Shown here: piece by piece, positions 26,151-34,989 of the stretch
Layout of the letters: each line of letters begins with the position of its first letter
Numbering within the stretch: position 1 is the first letter of the stretch
NCBI GenBank assembly: GCA_016703425.1
Contig: JADJCA010000031.1
Location: forward strand, 62,001 to 126,000
DNA from: Myxococcales bacterium
GTDB taxonomy: Bacteria > Myxococcota_A > Polyangia > Polyangiales > Polyangiaceae
Direction: 5' to 3'
DNA: 64,000 nucleotides
The notes under the pieces: generated by a model
Database searches by the model: none
What the model was told of the DNA's origin: nothing
What the model saw: only the letters and a program-made list of their open reading frames with translations
Translations under genes and position numbers: made by a program

Positions 26151-27025
26151 AACGCACCGGTCTTTCCGAGAGCGTCGAGCCCGAGGATGGCGCGCGCCTC
26201 CGAGACGGTGGCGACCTTGCGCCCCACGTCACGCACCATGCGCGCCGCGACGTCGACGAGATCGCCGTTGGAGCGAGCCATCTCTCCGCTGGGCAAGTAG
26301 AAGTTGTCTTCTAGGCCCACGCGGATGTTGCCGCCCAAGACGAGCGCCGAGGCCACCATGCGGAAGCCCGTTCGGCCGATGCCGATGACCTCCCACTCGC
26401 TGCCGGCGGGCATGATGCGCGTCTGCAACTGGAGGCTCTCGACGAGCGGCGGGATGCCGCCCAAGACGCCGACGATGAAGGAGAACTGGAGCGGTGGCTT
26501 GAGGATGCCCATGTCGAGCAACGGGCCGATGCCTTGCGTGTGGCCGGCGTCGAAACACTCGAGCTCGGGCTTCACGCCCGCCTCGTTCATGGCGGTGAGG
26601 AGCTTCTGAATCTTTTCGTAGGTGTTCGGGAACACCATGTCGAAGACGAAGCTCTTCCGCTTCTCAGAGTACTTCGCGTAGTTCATCGTGCCCATGTTGA
26701 GGGCGGCGATCTCGGGCTTGCTCCCGCGGATGTACCCGACCTGATCGCTCACGTCGTCGAGCATCGTGCCGGTCGAGAAGTTGAGGAGCACCGGCGAGCG
26801 CTTCCGCACCTCCTCCTTGATGCGGGCAAACACCGCCGGGCTGAAGGTCGGTGAGCCGTCGTCGTTGCGCGCGTGGATGTGCACCACGGCGGCGCCGGCG
26901 TCGTGGGCGCGTTTGGCTTCTTCGCCAATCTCCTCCGGCGTGTACGGAATGGCCGGGCACTGGGCTCGGTTCGCCAAGACGCCAGTGAGCGCGCAGGTGA
27001 TGACGCACAAGTCCGGGTCTCTCAT
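26147..27025 (-). CDS. Beta-keto acid cleavage enzyme (BKACE, 3-keto-5-aminohexanoate cleavage family)
   Basis: The 292-residue product matches the DUF849/Kce family, which condenses a beta-keto acid with acetyl-CoA to give acetoacetate and a CoA ester. The metal-binding HIHAR motif is at about residues 49-53. Other family features are NFSTGTM, GTMNYAKY, ECFDAGHTQG and a C-terminal VGLEDNFYLPSGEMA. It begins with an ATG that overlaps the marR stop (ATGA, 27022-27025). The substrate specificity of this family varies widely. The coupled crotonase and carboxylase suggest a carbon-catabolic route for a beta-keto acid, not necessarily lysine fermentation. Confidence 0.92.
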   Translation of the reverse strand: MRDPDLCVITCALTGVLANRAQCPAIPYTPEEIGEEAKRAHDAGAAVVHIHARNDDGSPTFSPAVFARIKEEVRKRSPVLLNFSTGTMLDDVSDQVGYIRGSKPEIAALNMGTMNYAKYSEKRKSFVFDMVFPNTYEKIQKLLTAMNEAGVKPELECFDAGHTQGIGPLLDMGILKPPLQFSFIVGVLGGIPPLVESLQLQTRIMPAGSEWEVIGIGRTGFRMVASALVLGGNIRVGLEDNFYLPSGEMARSNGDLVDVAARMVRDVGRKVATVSEARAILGLDALGKTGAL

Positions 27026-27549
27026 GATGCCTCCTTCGAGTGAACGGCCAAACGAGCGCCTCGCCGCGCAGGGGAGACGCGAAGCGTCGCCCCGAGTTCT
27101 TCATCGACGATGCGCCGCACGGCGATCGTCAGCTTGTCGACGATGCCGTGGAGCATCTTGGCTTCCTCCGCCGTGAGGAGCGCCAGGGCCCGCCGGTAGA
27201 TGCCGATGGGCTCGACGGGGACCTCCGCCGACGCGCGCCGCCCCTTCGGCGACAGGGTCAAGCGCACGACGCGCCGATCGCGGGGATCGCGCTCGCGACG
27301 CACGAGGCCTTCGCGCTCCATGCGGAGGGCGATGCCCGTGAGGGTGCTGTTGCCGACGCGCATCGCTTCGCTGAGCTCCGAGAGGGACATGGCGCCAACC
27401 TCTTCGAGGAGCTTCACGACCACGAGCTGCGGCCCCGTGAGGCGCGCCCGCGCCGCCACACGCTTCGTGAGCCGGCGGTTGTCGGTGTAGAGCGCCACGA
27501 GGCCCTTCAGGATGGCATCGGTGTCAGCGCGCGCGGGTTTGGTCGCCAT
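27022..27549 (-). CDS. MarR-family transcriptional regulator
   Basis: This 175-residue protein has the MarR winged helix: the recognition helix lies in MSLSELSEAMRVGNSTLTG and the wing in RERDPRDRRVVRLTLSPKG, flanked by dimerisation helices. The ATG at 27549 is used because upstream in-frame sequence has no coding character. It is the first gene of a four-gene operon in which each of the first two junctions is an ATGA overlap. It probably controls this operon from a site in the 189-bp divergent spacer, responding to a pathway metabolite. That ligand is unknown. Confidence 0.92.
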   Translation of the reverse strand: MATKPARADTDAILKGLVALYTDNRRLTKRVAARARLTGPQLVVVKLLEEVGAMSLSELSEAMRVGNSTLTGIALRMEREGLVRRERDPRDRRVVRLTLSPKGRRASAEVPVEPIGIYRRALALLTAEEAKMLHGIVDKLTIAVRRIVDEELGATLRVSPARRGARLAVHSKEAS

Positions 27550-27651
27550 GATGTTTCGCACGCGAAAGATTCCCGAACCGAGCGGCCCGGTCAAAGCAAA
27601 ATCATCACAGGCCCTTGCGCGGCGGGGGTTCTCGTGGAAAGTACGGTCCCC

Positions 27652-27713
27652 CTTCCGCCACCAACCAAGCCCCTTCTGCCACCAACCCCCCTTCTGCCAC
27701 CAACCAAGGGGCT
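27652..27713. repeat. Three direct repeats inside a hairpin in the marR/yceD divergent spacer
   Basis: CTTCYGCCACCAACC occurs at 27652-27666, 27673-27687 and 27691-27705. AGCCCCTT (27668-27675) can pair with AAGGGGCT (27706-27713). The block sits between the divergent starts of marR (27549) and yceD (27739), where MarR operators or promoters are expected. Confidence 0.75.
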
Positions 27714-27738
27714 GGGGCCGGCCCGAAGCCCGCTCATC

Positions 27739-28335
27739 ATGACCGAAGAAGCCCACCGCGACGCCGCCGGCCATGCCCGGAGAGCCGCCGAGTTCAGCAT
27801 CCCCGTCGCCGACATCGACGCCGGCGGGAAGCCCTTTGAGTTCCCGATCCGCCCCGCGTGGGTTCGGGGCGCCCTCGAGGATGCGGAGTCGACCACGTCG
27901 GGCAAGCCCGGCTCGTTGGCCGTTCGCGTCTCCCGGAGCGGCCACGACATCGTCGTGCACGGCCGCCTCGAATGCGAGCTCGAGGCGCCTTGCGCCCGGT
28001 GCCTCAAGCCGACGCCGTTCGTCGTGGCCGAGACGCTCAGCCTGCTCTTTATGCCGGCCGCCGAGCTGAAGAAGCGCGAGATGGCCGCCGAAGCCGAGAT
28101 GGCCCCCGGCGACGCCGATACCTTCCCTTATCAAGGCGAGACCGTCGTCCTCGACGACGTCGTGCGGGACGAGCTCTTGCTCGAAACCCCCATGATCCCC
28201 TTGTGCTCGGAAGACTGCCCTGGTATTCGCCCCGCGGAAGACGGCGCGGCAAAGCCGCAAGAGCCGTCCTCGGGCGATAAAGTCGATCCTCGGCTAGCCC
28301 CTCTTCTCCGTTTCAGAACGACCTCAAAGGAGTGA
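27739..28335 (+). CDS. yceD: YceD/DUF177 family protein
   Basis: This 198-residue member of the DUF177 family is the usual upstream partner of rpmF in bacteria and plants and is linked to 23S rRNA accumulation. The family signature is clear: [20 protein letters not shown], then a long acidic region, [25 protein letters not shown], and a tail ending in [16 protein letters not shown]. The Cys pairs (CARC, CSEDC) suggest metal binding. It stops 5 bp before rpmF, so the two share a transcript. No good ribosome-binding site is seen at the ATG at 27739. Confidence 0.9.
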   Translation: MTEEAHRDAAGHARRAAEFSIPVADIDAGGKPFEFPIRPAWVRGALEDAESTTSGKPGSLAVRVSRSGHDIVVHGRLECELEAPCARCLKPTPFVVAETLSLLFMPAAELKKREMAAEAEMAPGDADTFPYQGETVVLDDVVRDELLLETPMIPLCSEDCPGIRPAEDGAAKPQEPSSGDKVDPRLAPLLRFRTTSKE

Positions 28336-28339
28336 CGCC

Positions 28340-28528
28340 GTGGCGGTTCCCAAGCGACGTACGAGCCGATCCAAGCGCAACATGCGCCGCGCGAACCATG
28401 ACAAGGTGACGGCGCCCCAGCTCATCCCCTGCGCCAACTGTGGCGAGCCCTCGATCCCGCACCGCGCCTGCGCGTCCTGCGGTTTTTACAAGGGCAAGAA
28501 GGTCGCAGCCGCCGCCAAAGGCGACTGA
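28340..28528 (+). CDS. rpmF: 50S ribosomal protein L32
   Basis: The 62-residue product starts [20 protein letters not shown], the hallmark of L32, and carries a zinc ribbon (CANC ... [12 protein letters not shown]). The start is a GTG at 28340 preceded by AAAGGAGTGA. It follows yceD by 4 bp, as in most bacteria. Unlike the common order rpmF-plsX-fabH-fabD, plsX and fabH are missing and fabD comes next. Confidence 0.97.
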   Translation: MAVPKRRTSRSKRNMRRANHDKVTAPQLIPCANCGEPSIPHRACASCGFYKGKKVAAAAKGD

Positions 28529-28622
28529 GCTTTTTCGGGCCTAGCGCTGGCATGACGAGGCGGGGCGCCGTGAGCGCCCGACGCTTCGTTTTGTCATGTC
28601 TACGCCGAAACGGAGACGCACC

Positions 28623-29573
28623 ATGAAGCTCGCCTGGTTCTTTCCTGGCCAAGGGTCTCAATCGGTCGGCATGGGCCGCGACCTGCGCGATGCCTCGCCG
28701 GCGGCGCGGGCGGTGTTTGACGCAGCCGACGCCGCCCTCGGCGAAGGCCTCACGGACCTGATCCTGAACGGCCCCGAGGAGCGCCTTACGCTCACGGAAA
28801 ATGCTCAGCCCGCCATCGTGACGGTGAGCATGGCTGCGCTGGCGGCGCTTCGTGAGCGGCTGCCGGACCACGAAGCCGTCCGCCCCGCCTTCGCGGCCGG
28901 CCACTCGCTCGGCGAGTACTCGGCCCTCGTGGCCGCCGGGGCCCTTCCGCTCGAAGCGGCGGTGCGGCTCGTGCGGGCGCGGGGCAAGGCCATGCAGAGC
29001 GCCGTTCCGCCCGGCGTTGGGGCCATGGCGGCCATCATGGGCATCGACGACCGCGCGCGGCTCGAAGCCCTTTGCCGCGAGGCGAGCCAGGGCGACGAGT
29101 CGGTCCAGCCGGCCAACTTCAACGCGCCCGGGCAGGTGGTCATCGCGGGTCATGCCGCAGCCGTGGCCCGCGCCAGCGACCTTGCCAGCAAGGAGCGCGG
29201 CAAGGCCATCGCGCTCAAGGTCAGCGCCCCCTTCCACTGCGCGCTCATGGCGCCGGCGGCCCGGGCCCTTCAGGGCGAGCTCGAACGCGTCGTCATCGGC
29301 GCGCCGGCGTTCCCGGTGGTCGCCAACTTCGACGCGACCCCAAACGCCGACGCGGCCCGCGTGAAGGAGCTCCTGGTCCGCCAAGTCGACGGCGCCGTGC
29401 GCTGGGAAGACTCGGTCCGCCGCATGGTGGCCGACGGCGTAACCCACGCGCTCGAGATCGGCCCCGGGAAGGTGCTGGCGGGCCTCTGCCGTCGCATTTC
29501 CAAGGAGCTGAAGGTCTTGAGCGTCTCCGACATGACGGCCCTGGACGGCGTCGATGCGTTTCTGCGCTCATGA
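28623..29573 (+). CDS. fabD: Malonyl-CoA:ACP transacylase
   Basis: FabD loads malonate from CoA onto the acyl carrier protein at the start of fatty-acid synthesis. The ATG at 28623 (MKLAWFFPGQGSQ) is preferred, with GGAGA seven bases before it; an ATG at 28596 is also in frame. Visible motifs are GQGSQSVGMG, the nucleophile GHSLGEYSA (Ser near residue 92), the Arg in VRARGKAM, the catalytic His in VSAPFHCALM and the GPGKVLAGL near the C-terminus. At 316 residues it has the normal size. Confidence 0.96.
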   Translation: MKLAWFFPGQGSQSVGMGRDLRDASPAARAVFDAADAALGEGLTDLILNGPEERLTLTENAQPAIVTVSMAALAALRERLPDHEAVRPAFAAGHSLGEYSALVAAGALPLEAAVRLVRARGKAMQSAVPPGVGAMAAIMGIDDRARLEALCREASQGDESVQPANFNAPGQVVIAGHAAAVARASDLASKERGKAIALKVSAPFHCALMAPAARALQGELERVVIGAPAFPVVANFDATPNADAARVKELLVRQVDGAVRWEDSVRRMVADGVTHALEIGPGKVLAGLCRRISKELKVLSVSDMTALDGVDAFLRS

Positions 29574-29692
29574 AGAACCGCTCATGAAGAAGCAAGAACA
29601 GCGGCGAAGGATGCGTCGGTCGACCTCACGGACGGGTGACAACGCCGCCCCGGCGTGGCAAGAGGCGCATGCCAAACGGCTAGGAGAACCGC

Positions 29693-30439
29693 ATGTTCCG
29701 ACTGGACGGTAAAATCGCCCTCGTCACCGGCGGCTCGCGAGGCATCGGCCGCGCGTGCGCCGAGGCCCTCGCGTCGCAAGGCGCCACGGTCATCGTGAAC
29801 TATGTGCGCGGCGAAGACGCCGCTCGCGCCACCGCCGACGCCATCACCCAGAAGGGCGGCAAGGCCGACATCGCGGGCTTCGACGTGGCGGACACCCAGG
29901 CGACCGAGACGGCCATCGAGGGCCTCATCCAGAAGCACGGACGCATCGACATCCTGGTGGCCAACGCAGGCATCGCCATCGACGGCCTGCTCCTTCGCCT
30001 CAAAGACGACGATCTCGATCGCCTCTGGCAGACCAACCTGCGCGGCGCTCTCGCCTGCGCGCGCGCCTCCACGAAGAGCATGATGCGCACGAAGGCTGGC
30101 CGCGTGCTCTTTCTCTCCAGCGTGGTCGCCGAGATGGGAAACCCCGGCCAGACGGGCTACGCAGCCACCAAGGCGGCCCTCATCGGCGCCGCCAAGTGCA
30201 TCGCCCGCGAATACGCGTCGCGGAACATCACCGTGAACGTCATCGCGCCGGGCTTCATCGACACGGACATGACGAACGCCATGAAGACCGAGGCGAAGGA
30301 GTTCATCCAGAAGCAGATCCCCCTCGGGCGCACCGGGCGGGCCGAAGAGATCGCCGCGGCATGCGTCTATCTCGCGAGCGACGAAGCGGCGTATGTCACG
30401 GGGCAAGTGCTCCGCGTCAACGGCGGCATGTACGTTTGA
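29693..30439 (+). CDS. fabG: 3-oxoacyl-ACP reductase
   Basis: FabG is the NADPH-dependent short-chain dehydrogenase of fatty-acid elongation. The 248-residue product has [15 protein letters not shown] for the cofactor, [11 protein letters not shown], the catalytic Ser in [10 protein letters not shown] and the YAATK motif, and ends in VNGGMYV. An AGGAGAA box precedes the ATG. It sits between fabD and acpP in the usual order. Confidence 0.96.
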   Translation: MFRLDGKIALVTGGSRGIGRACAEALASQGATVIVNYVRGEDAARATADAITQKGGKADIAGFDVADTQATETAIEGLIQKHGRIDILVANAGIAIDGLLLRLKDDDLDRLWQTNLRGALACARASTKSMMRTKAGRVLFLSSVVAEMGNPGQTGYAATKAALIGAAKCIAREYASRNITVNVIAPGFIDTDMTNAMKTEAKEFIQKQIPLGRTGRAEEIAAACVYLASDEAAYVTGQVLRVNGGMYV

Positions 30440-30531
30440 GGTGCGAAGCGCGCAACGCGCCTCGCCAAAAGAGCAAGACACCTACTCATTTGCGTTTCGC
30501 GGAACGCACGAATTCTGATACGAGGCACGAC

Positions 30532-30774
30532 ATGGCTCAGGACATCGCCAGCGAGGTCAAGCGCATCATCAAAGAGCAGCTCGACGTCGATGAGAAAGAC
30601 ATCAAGCCCGAGTCGACGTTCATCGAAGACCTCGGGGCTGACTCGCTCGGGCTCGTAGAGCTCGCGCTGGCGTTCGAGGAGGCGTTCGAGATCGACATTC
30701 CCGACGAAGACGTCGAGAAGATCCGCACGGTCCAAGACGCCATCGACTACGTCGAGAAGCACGCCAAGAAGTAG
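30532..30774 (+). CDS. acpP: Acyl carrier protein
   Basis: This 80-residue acidic protein carries growing acyl chains on a phosphopantetheine attached to Ser in the motif [19 protein letters not shown]. The ATG at 30532 gives [20 protein letters not shown], the expected first helix. Helices are of normal length and the tail ends in EKHAKK. Placement after fabG and before fabF is canonical. Confidence 0.97.
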   Translation: MAQDIASEVKRIIKEQLDVDEKDIKPESTFIEDLGADSLGLVELALAFEEAFEIDIPDEDVEKIRTVQDAIDYVEKHAKK

Positions 30775-30788
30775 TCGGCGCCCTGTCC

Positions 30789-30858
30789 AGACGGGCCAGG
30801 CATGGACGGCCCGTCTCGGACGGTCTGTCGTGGCCGGTCTGTCGTGGACGGTCTTCGT
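30789..30858. repeat. Hairpin and three 14-bp tandem repeats after acpP
   Basis: AGACGGGCC (30789-30797) pairs with GGCCCGTCT (30808-30816). Directly after are GGACGGTCTGTCGT, GGCCGGTCTGTCGT and a shortened GGACGGTCTTCGT (30818-30858). It could act as a weak terminator or mRNA-processing site between acpP and fabF. There is no T-run. Confidence 0.7.
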
Positions 30859-31008
30859 GAATGGCCCGTCCGGCTGTTCGGGGTTGAGCCCACCGCTGGC
30901 GAGGCCCTTGGGCCGCTCGGGCGCGCCGCGCCGGTGGCTCAGTCGCCGGTCTTTTCCGCGAAAAGCGGAGGCCAAAGCTGGCGCTCGGCGCTATAAGGGT
31001 CGCCTCTC

Positions 31009-32253
31009 ATGGAACGCGTCGTCATCACAGGCATCGGCCTTGTCACGCCGGTCGCGCTGGGCACCCAGGCCAGCTTCCAAGCGTTGTGCGCCGGCACGTC
31101 CGGCATCGAGCGCATCACGCTCTTCGACTGCAGCGCCTTTCGCGTGCAGATCGCCGGCGAGGTGAAGGGCTGGGATCCGCTCGCCTTCATCGAGAAGAAG
31201 AAGCTGAAGGAGTTCGATCGCTTCAGCGAGTTCGCGATGGGCGCCGCCAAGATGGCCATCGACGACGCCAAGCTCGAGCTGACCGACGAAGAGCGCGACG
31301 AGGCTGGCTGCTTCGTCGGCGTGGGCATCGGCGGCCTCTTCTCGCTCGAGAAGACGAAGCAGACCCTGATCGACAAGGGCCCCTCCAAGATCAGCCCCTA
31401 CGCGATCCCCAACATCATCGCCAACCTCGCCGCCGGCCAAGTGTCGATGGCGCACGGCCTAAGGGGCCCTAGCTACTGCACAACGAGCGCCTGTTCGAGC
31501 GGCGCACACGCCATCGGCGAGGCCTTCGAGTGGATCCGCCGCGGCCGCGCCCAGGTGATGGTCGCCGGCGGCGCAGAAGCCGCGGTCACGCCCGTCGGCA
31601 TCGGCGGCTTCGAGGCGATGTTCGCGCTCTCGAAGCGCAACGACGCGCCCCACCAAGCGAGCCGCCCCTTCGACAAGGGCCGCGACGGCTTCGTCTGCGG
31701 CGAGGGCGCCGGCATCCTCGTCATGGAGACGCTCACGCGAGCCCGCAAGCGCGGCGCCCGCGTCTACGCGGAGGTCACCGGCTACGGCGCCACGAGCGAC
31801 GCGCACCACCTCACGCAACCGGCGCCCAACGGCGCCGGCGCCCAGCGCGCCATGAAGATGGCCCTGAAAGACGCGAAGCAATCGCCGGAAGCCGTCGACT
31901 ACATCAACGCGCACGGCACCTCCACGCCGGTGGGCGATGTCGAAGAGACGCGGGCGATCCTCAGCGTCTTTGGCGAACACGCGCGCGAGAAGAAGCTGTG
32001 GGTGAGCTCCACCAAGTCGATGATGGGCCACCTCCTCGGCGCCGCCGGCGCCGTCGAGAGCGCGGTCTGCGCGCTGGCCATCGCCGAGGGAAAGATTCCG
32101 CCAACCGCCAACCTCGACGACCCGGACCCCGAGTGCGTCCTCGATTACGTCGCCAAGACGGGCCGGGAGCGCCCCACGCGCCACGCGATGAACAACTCCT
32201 TCGGCTTCGGCGGGACGAACTGTTCTTTGCTATTCTCGCGGGTCGAAAGCTGA
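31009..32253 (+). CDS. fabF: Beta-ketoacyl-ACP synthase II
   Basis: FabF extends fatty-acyl chains by Claisen condensation. The 414-residue product starts MERVVITGIGLVTPVALG. The active-site Cys is in TTSACSSGAHAIGEAF, and the two His residues are in NAHGTSTPVGD and KSMMGHLLGAAGAVE. GGTNCSLLF closes the C-terminus. A 234-bp spacer with repeats separates it from acpP, longer than usual, so a separate promoter or regulated read-through is possible. Confidence 0.97.
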   Translation: MERVVITGIGLVTPVALGTQASFQALCAGTSGIERITLFDCSAFRVQIAGEVKGWDPLAFIEKKKLKEFDRFSEFAMGAAKMAIDDAKLELTDEERDEAGCFVGVGIGGLFSLEKTKQTLIDKGPSKISPYAIPNIIANLAAGQVSMAHGLRGPSYCTTSACSSGAHAIGEAFEWIRRGRAQVMVAGGAEAAVTPVGIGGFEAMFALSKRNDAPHQASRPFDKGRDGFVCGEGAGILVMETLTRARKRGARVYAEVTGYGATSDAHHLTQPAPNGAGAQRAMKMALKDAKQSPEAVDYINAHGTSTPVGDVEETRAILSVFGEHAREKKLWVSSTKSMMGHLLGAAGAVESAVCALAIAEGKIPPTANLDDPDPECVLDYVAKTGRERPTRHAMNNSFGFGGTNCSLLFSRVES

Positions 32254-32305
32254 ACCGTTCGCCTCGCCTCGCGGCCGCGAACTTCGAGCACAAAGGAAGC
32301 CATCG

Positions 32306-32745
32306 ATGAGCGAGCGCATCGTTCTTGGATCGGACCACGGCGGTTTCGAGCTCAAAAAGGAGCTCGCCGAAGGTCTTCGTGAAGGTGGCTACGCCATCAC
32401 CGACATCGGCACGCACTCCACCGACGCGTCCGACTACTCGGACTTCGCCCATCAGGCCTGTCGTGGCCTGCTCGCCGGCAAGTTCGACCGGGGCATCCTC
32501 ATCTGCGGCACCGGCGTCGGGATGGCGATCTCGGCCAACCGGCACCCGGGCGTTCGCGCCGTCAACTGCATGGACGTCTTCACGGCGCGCTACGCGCGGC
32601 AACACAACGACACCAACATCCTCACGCTCGGGGCCGCGTCATCGGCTTCGGGCTCGCTTGGGAGGTCGTCAAGACCTGGCTGACCACCGAGTTCAGCGGC
32701 GACCCGCGCCACGTCCGCCGGATTGGCAAGATCGAAGCCGTATGA
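32306..32745 (+). CDS. rpiB: Ribose-5-phosphate isomerase B (frameshifted at about 32630)
   Basis: RpiB interconverts ribose-5-phosphate and ribulose-5-phosphate. The first 110 residues are typical: [50 protein letters not shown], the Cys/His region [16 protein letters not shown]. The frame is then lost at GGGGCCGCGTC. One additional C gives [19 protein letters not shown] and continues to a TGA at 32743-32745 which overlaps the nrdR start (ATGA). The downstream reading is exactly what the family has at this point, so a one-base deletion in the record is most likely. Confidence 0.88.
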
Positions 32746-33233
32746 AATGCCCATTTTGCTCCCACGTGGAGAGCAAAGTCATCGACTCCCGCGTCTCGAC
32801 GGCGGCCGACGTGACGCGCCGCCGCCGCGAATGCGAGAAGTGCCAGAGGCGCTTCACGACCTACGAGCGCGTGGAGGAAGTCTTGCCGCTCGTCGCGAAA
32901 CGAGACGGCCGCCGCGAGATGTTCGACCGCCAGAAGGTCCTCCTCGGCATGCGCAAGGCGTGCGAGAAGCGCCCCATCTCCCTTGAGACCATCGAAGGCG
33001 CCGTCGACCAGATCGAGCGCGACCTCATCGACTCGGGCGACAAGGAGGTCTCGGCGACGTCCGTCGGCGAGCGCGTGATGCGCCACCTTCGCCGCCTCGA
33101 CGACATCGCGTACGTCCGCTTCGCCAGCGTCTACCGCTCGTTCCGCGATCTCGACGAGTTTCGTGCCGAGCTCGAGAAGCTCGCCCGCGACCGGAAGGAC
33201 GGCCCCGAAGGCCCGGAGGCGATCGAGTCATGA
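32742..33233 (+). CDS. nrdR: Transcriptional repressor NrdR
   Basis: NrdR represses ribonucleotide reductase genes when dATP is high. The 163-residue product begins [17 protein letters not shown], has the second zinc-ribbon pair [15 protein letters not shown], and then the ATP-cone ([20 protein letters not shown] ... [26 protein letters not shown]). The start overlaps the rpiB stop and its own stop overlaps the ribD start, so rpiB-nrdR-ribD are translationally coupled. No ribonucleotide reductase gene is present here. Confidence 0.97.
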   Translation: MKCPFCSHVESKVIDSRVSTAADVTRRRRECEKCQRRFTTYERVEEVLPLVAKRDGRREMFDRQKVLLGMRKACEKRPISLETIEGAVDQIERDLIDSGDKEVSATSVGERVMRHLRRLDDIAYVRFASVYRSFRDLDEFRAELEKLARDRKDGPEGPEAIES

Positions 33234-34351
33234 CCGCGTCTGATCCGGTCGACGAAGCGTGGATGGATCGCGCGCTGGCGGAAGCCGCCAAGGGCCACCC
33301 GTCCCCGAACCCGCACGTGGGGGCGGCCCTTGTCAAAGGCGGCGAGCTCCTGGGCGTGGCGCATCACGAGCGCGCCGGCGAAGACCACGCCGAGGTCGCG
33401 GTCATTCGCGCGGCCGGCGACAAGGCGCACGGCGCGACCCTGTACGTGACGCTAGAGCCCTGCAACCACCACGGACGGACGCCGCCGTGTACCGAAACGA
33501 TCCTCGCGGCGAAGATCGCGCGCGTCGTCGTGGCGTGCCGCGATCCCAACCCGCACGTGAACGGCGGAGGGCTCGACCGCCTTCGCGCGGCCGGCGTCGA
33601 GGTCGTGCTCGGCGTGCGTCAAGGCGAGGCGGCCCGCATCATCGGCCCATGGGCGAAGTTCGTGACGCAAGAGATCCCTCACGTTTCGCTCAAGCTCGCC
33701 GTCTCCCTCGACGGGCGCATCGCCACGCGCACCGGCGCGTCGAAATGGGTGACGGGCCCCGAAGCGCGCATCCGCGTTCATGCCTTGCGGGCCGCCCACG
33801 ACGCCGTGGCCGTCGGCATCGGCACCGCCATCGCCGACGATCCGCGACTGACGGTGCGCGACGCGCCCGGCGGTAGCCCCGTTCGCGTGGTGTTCGATAC
33901 GAAGCTGCGCATTCCTCGCACCTCGCGCCTCGTTGAGACGGCGACGCAGATCCCAACGTGGGTGGTTTGCAGCGTCGACGCCGAGAGCGGCGCCGAGGCC
34001 GAGCTCGCCGGTCGCGGCGTCGACATCGTGCGGGCTCCCGCGTCCGCCGAGGGGCGCATCGACATGCCTTCGGCGCTTCGCATGCTCGCGGCGCGCGGCA
34101 TCGTGTCGCTACTCGTGGAAGGGGGCGCCGAGCTCGCCGGGAGCATCCTCGCGTCCCGCCTCGCCGACGAGCTCCACGTCTTCATCGCGCCGTCGCTCTT
34201 GGGGCCGCGCGGCCGCCCGGGGGCCGTCGACTGGGCGGGCCCGTCGACGCCGGCCGAGGCGCCTTACATCCACGACCCCAAATGGGAGCTCGTGGGCAAC
34301 GACGCCCACGTCTTTGGCCCCCTCCGGTACCCGGAGCGCGCCGAGGGTTAG
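33230..34351 (+). CDS. ribD: Bifunctional riboflavin biosynthesis deaminase/reductase
   Basis: RibD catalyses the second and third steps of riboflavin synthesis. The N-terminal deaminase domain has a zinc site: [11 protein letters not shown] and [11 protein letters not shown], near residues 48-90. The C-terminal NADPH reductase domain starts at about 145 ([19 protein letters not shown]), with DDPRLTVR and the substrate segment [12 protein letters not shown]. At 373 residues it has normal length. It overlaps nrdR by ATGA. No ribE, ribB/A or ribH follows in this window. Confidence 0.95.
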   Translation: MTASDPVDEAWMDRALAEAAKGHPSPNPHVGAALVKGGELLGVAHHERAGEDHAEVAVIRAAGDKAHGATLYVTLEPCNHHGRTPPCTETILAAKIARVVVACRDPNPHVNGGGLDRLRAAGVEVVLGVRQGEAARIIGPWAKFVTQEIPHVSLKLAVSLDGRIATRTGASKWVTGPEARIRVHALRAAHDAVAVGIGTAIADDPRLTVRDAPGGSPVRVVFDTKLRIPRTSRLVETATQIPTWVVCSVDAESGAEAELAGRGVDIVRAPASAEGRIDMPSALRMLAARGIVSLLVEGGAELAGSILASRLADELHVFIAPSLLGPRGRPGAVDWAGPSTPAEAPYIHDPKWELVGNDAHVFGPLRYPERAEG

Positions 34352-34432
34352 CGGCCCGGCCCCTTCGGCGTTGGCGGGTACGTTCATCGCCCGCACCTCG
34401 ACGGCTCGCAAAACGGCTATACACTCTCCCCC

Positions 34433-34948
34433 ATGGCCATTCGGACCATCCTCCACTACCCGGACAAGCGCCTTCGCGAGAAGGGCGAGAGGATCGAGCG
34501 CGTGACGCCCGAGATCCGCACGCTCATCGACGACATGGCCGAGACCATGTACGCGGCGCCGGGCGTGGGCCTCGCGGCGACGCAGATTGGGGAGGCGCTT
34601 TCGCTCTTCGTCATCGACGTGGCGAGCGACAACGAGCCGAGCGATCTGCGCGTCTTCATCAACCCGGAGATCCTCGAGACGAGCGGTTGCCTCGATTGGC
34701 AGGAGGGGTGCCTCTCCTTCCCCGGCGTGACCGAAGAGGTCGAGCGGGCTGCCAAGGTGAAGGTGCGCGCGCAGGATCGCGACGGCGCGTCGTTCGAGCT
34801 CGAGGCTGAGGGGCTCTTGGCGGTGGCGATTCAGCACGAGTTCGACCACCTGCAAGGGGTCTTGATGATCGACCACTTGGGTGCGCTGAAGAAGCGCATC
34901 GTGCATCGGAAGATGCAGAAGAGGGCGGACTCGGAGACGACGCCGTAG
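34433..34948 (+). CDS. def: Peptide deformylase
   Basis: The enzyme removes the formyl group from new N-termini. All three motifs are present: GVGLAATQIG (residues 43-52), EGCLSFPG and QHEFDHLQG, which together bind the metal. The 171-residue length is normal. No fmt follows. It converges on the CapA-like gene 41 bp away. Confidence 0.97.
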   Translation: MAIRTILHYPDKRLREKGERIERVTPEIRTLIDDMAETMYAAPGVGLAATQIGEALSLFVIDVASDNEPSDLRVFINPEILETSGCLDWQEGCLSFPGVTEEVERAAKVKVRAQDRDGASFELEAEGLLAVAIQHEFDHLQGVLMIDHLGALKKRIVHRKMQKRADSETTP

Positions 34949-34989
34949 CCGAGTCCTCACTTGCCTCGTTGGCAGAGGATGAAGGGCGG

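Noticed and set aside
27040..27738. N-terminal extension of the yceD frame over marR
   Set aside because: The extension is antisense to MarR coding sequence; the family start is at 27739.
28529..28622. plsX or fabH remnant between rpmF and fabD
   Set aside because: The 94-bp gap has no coding similarity to either.
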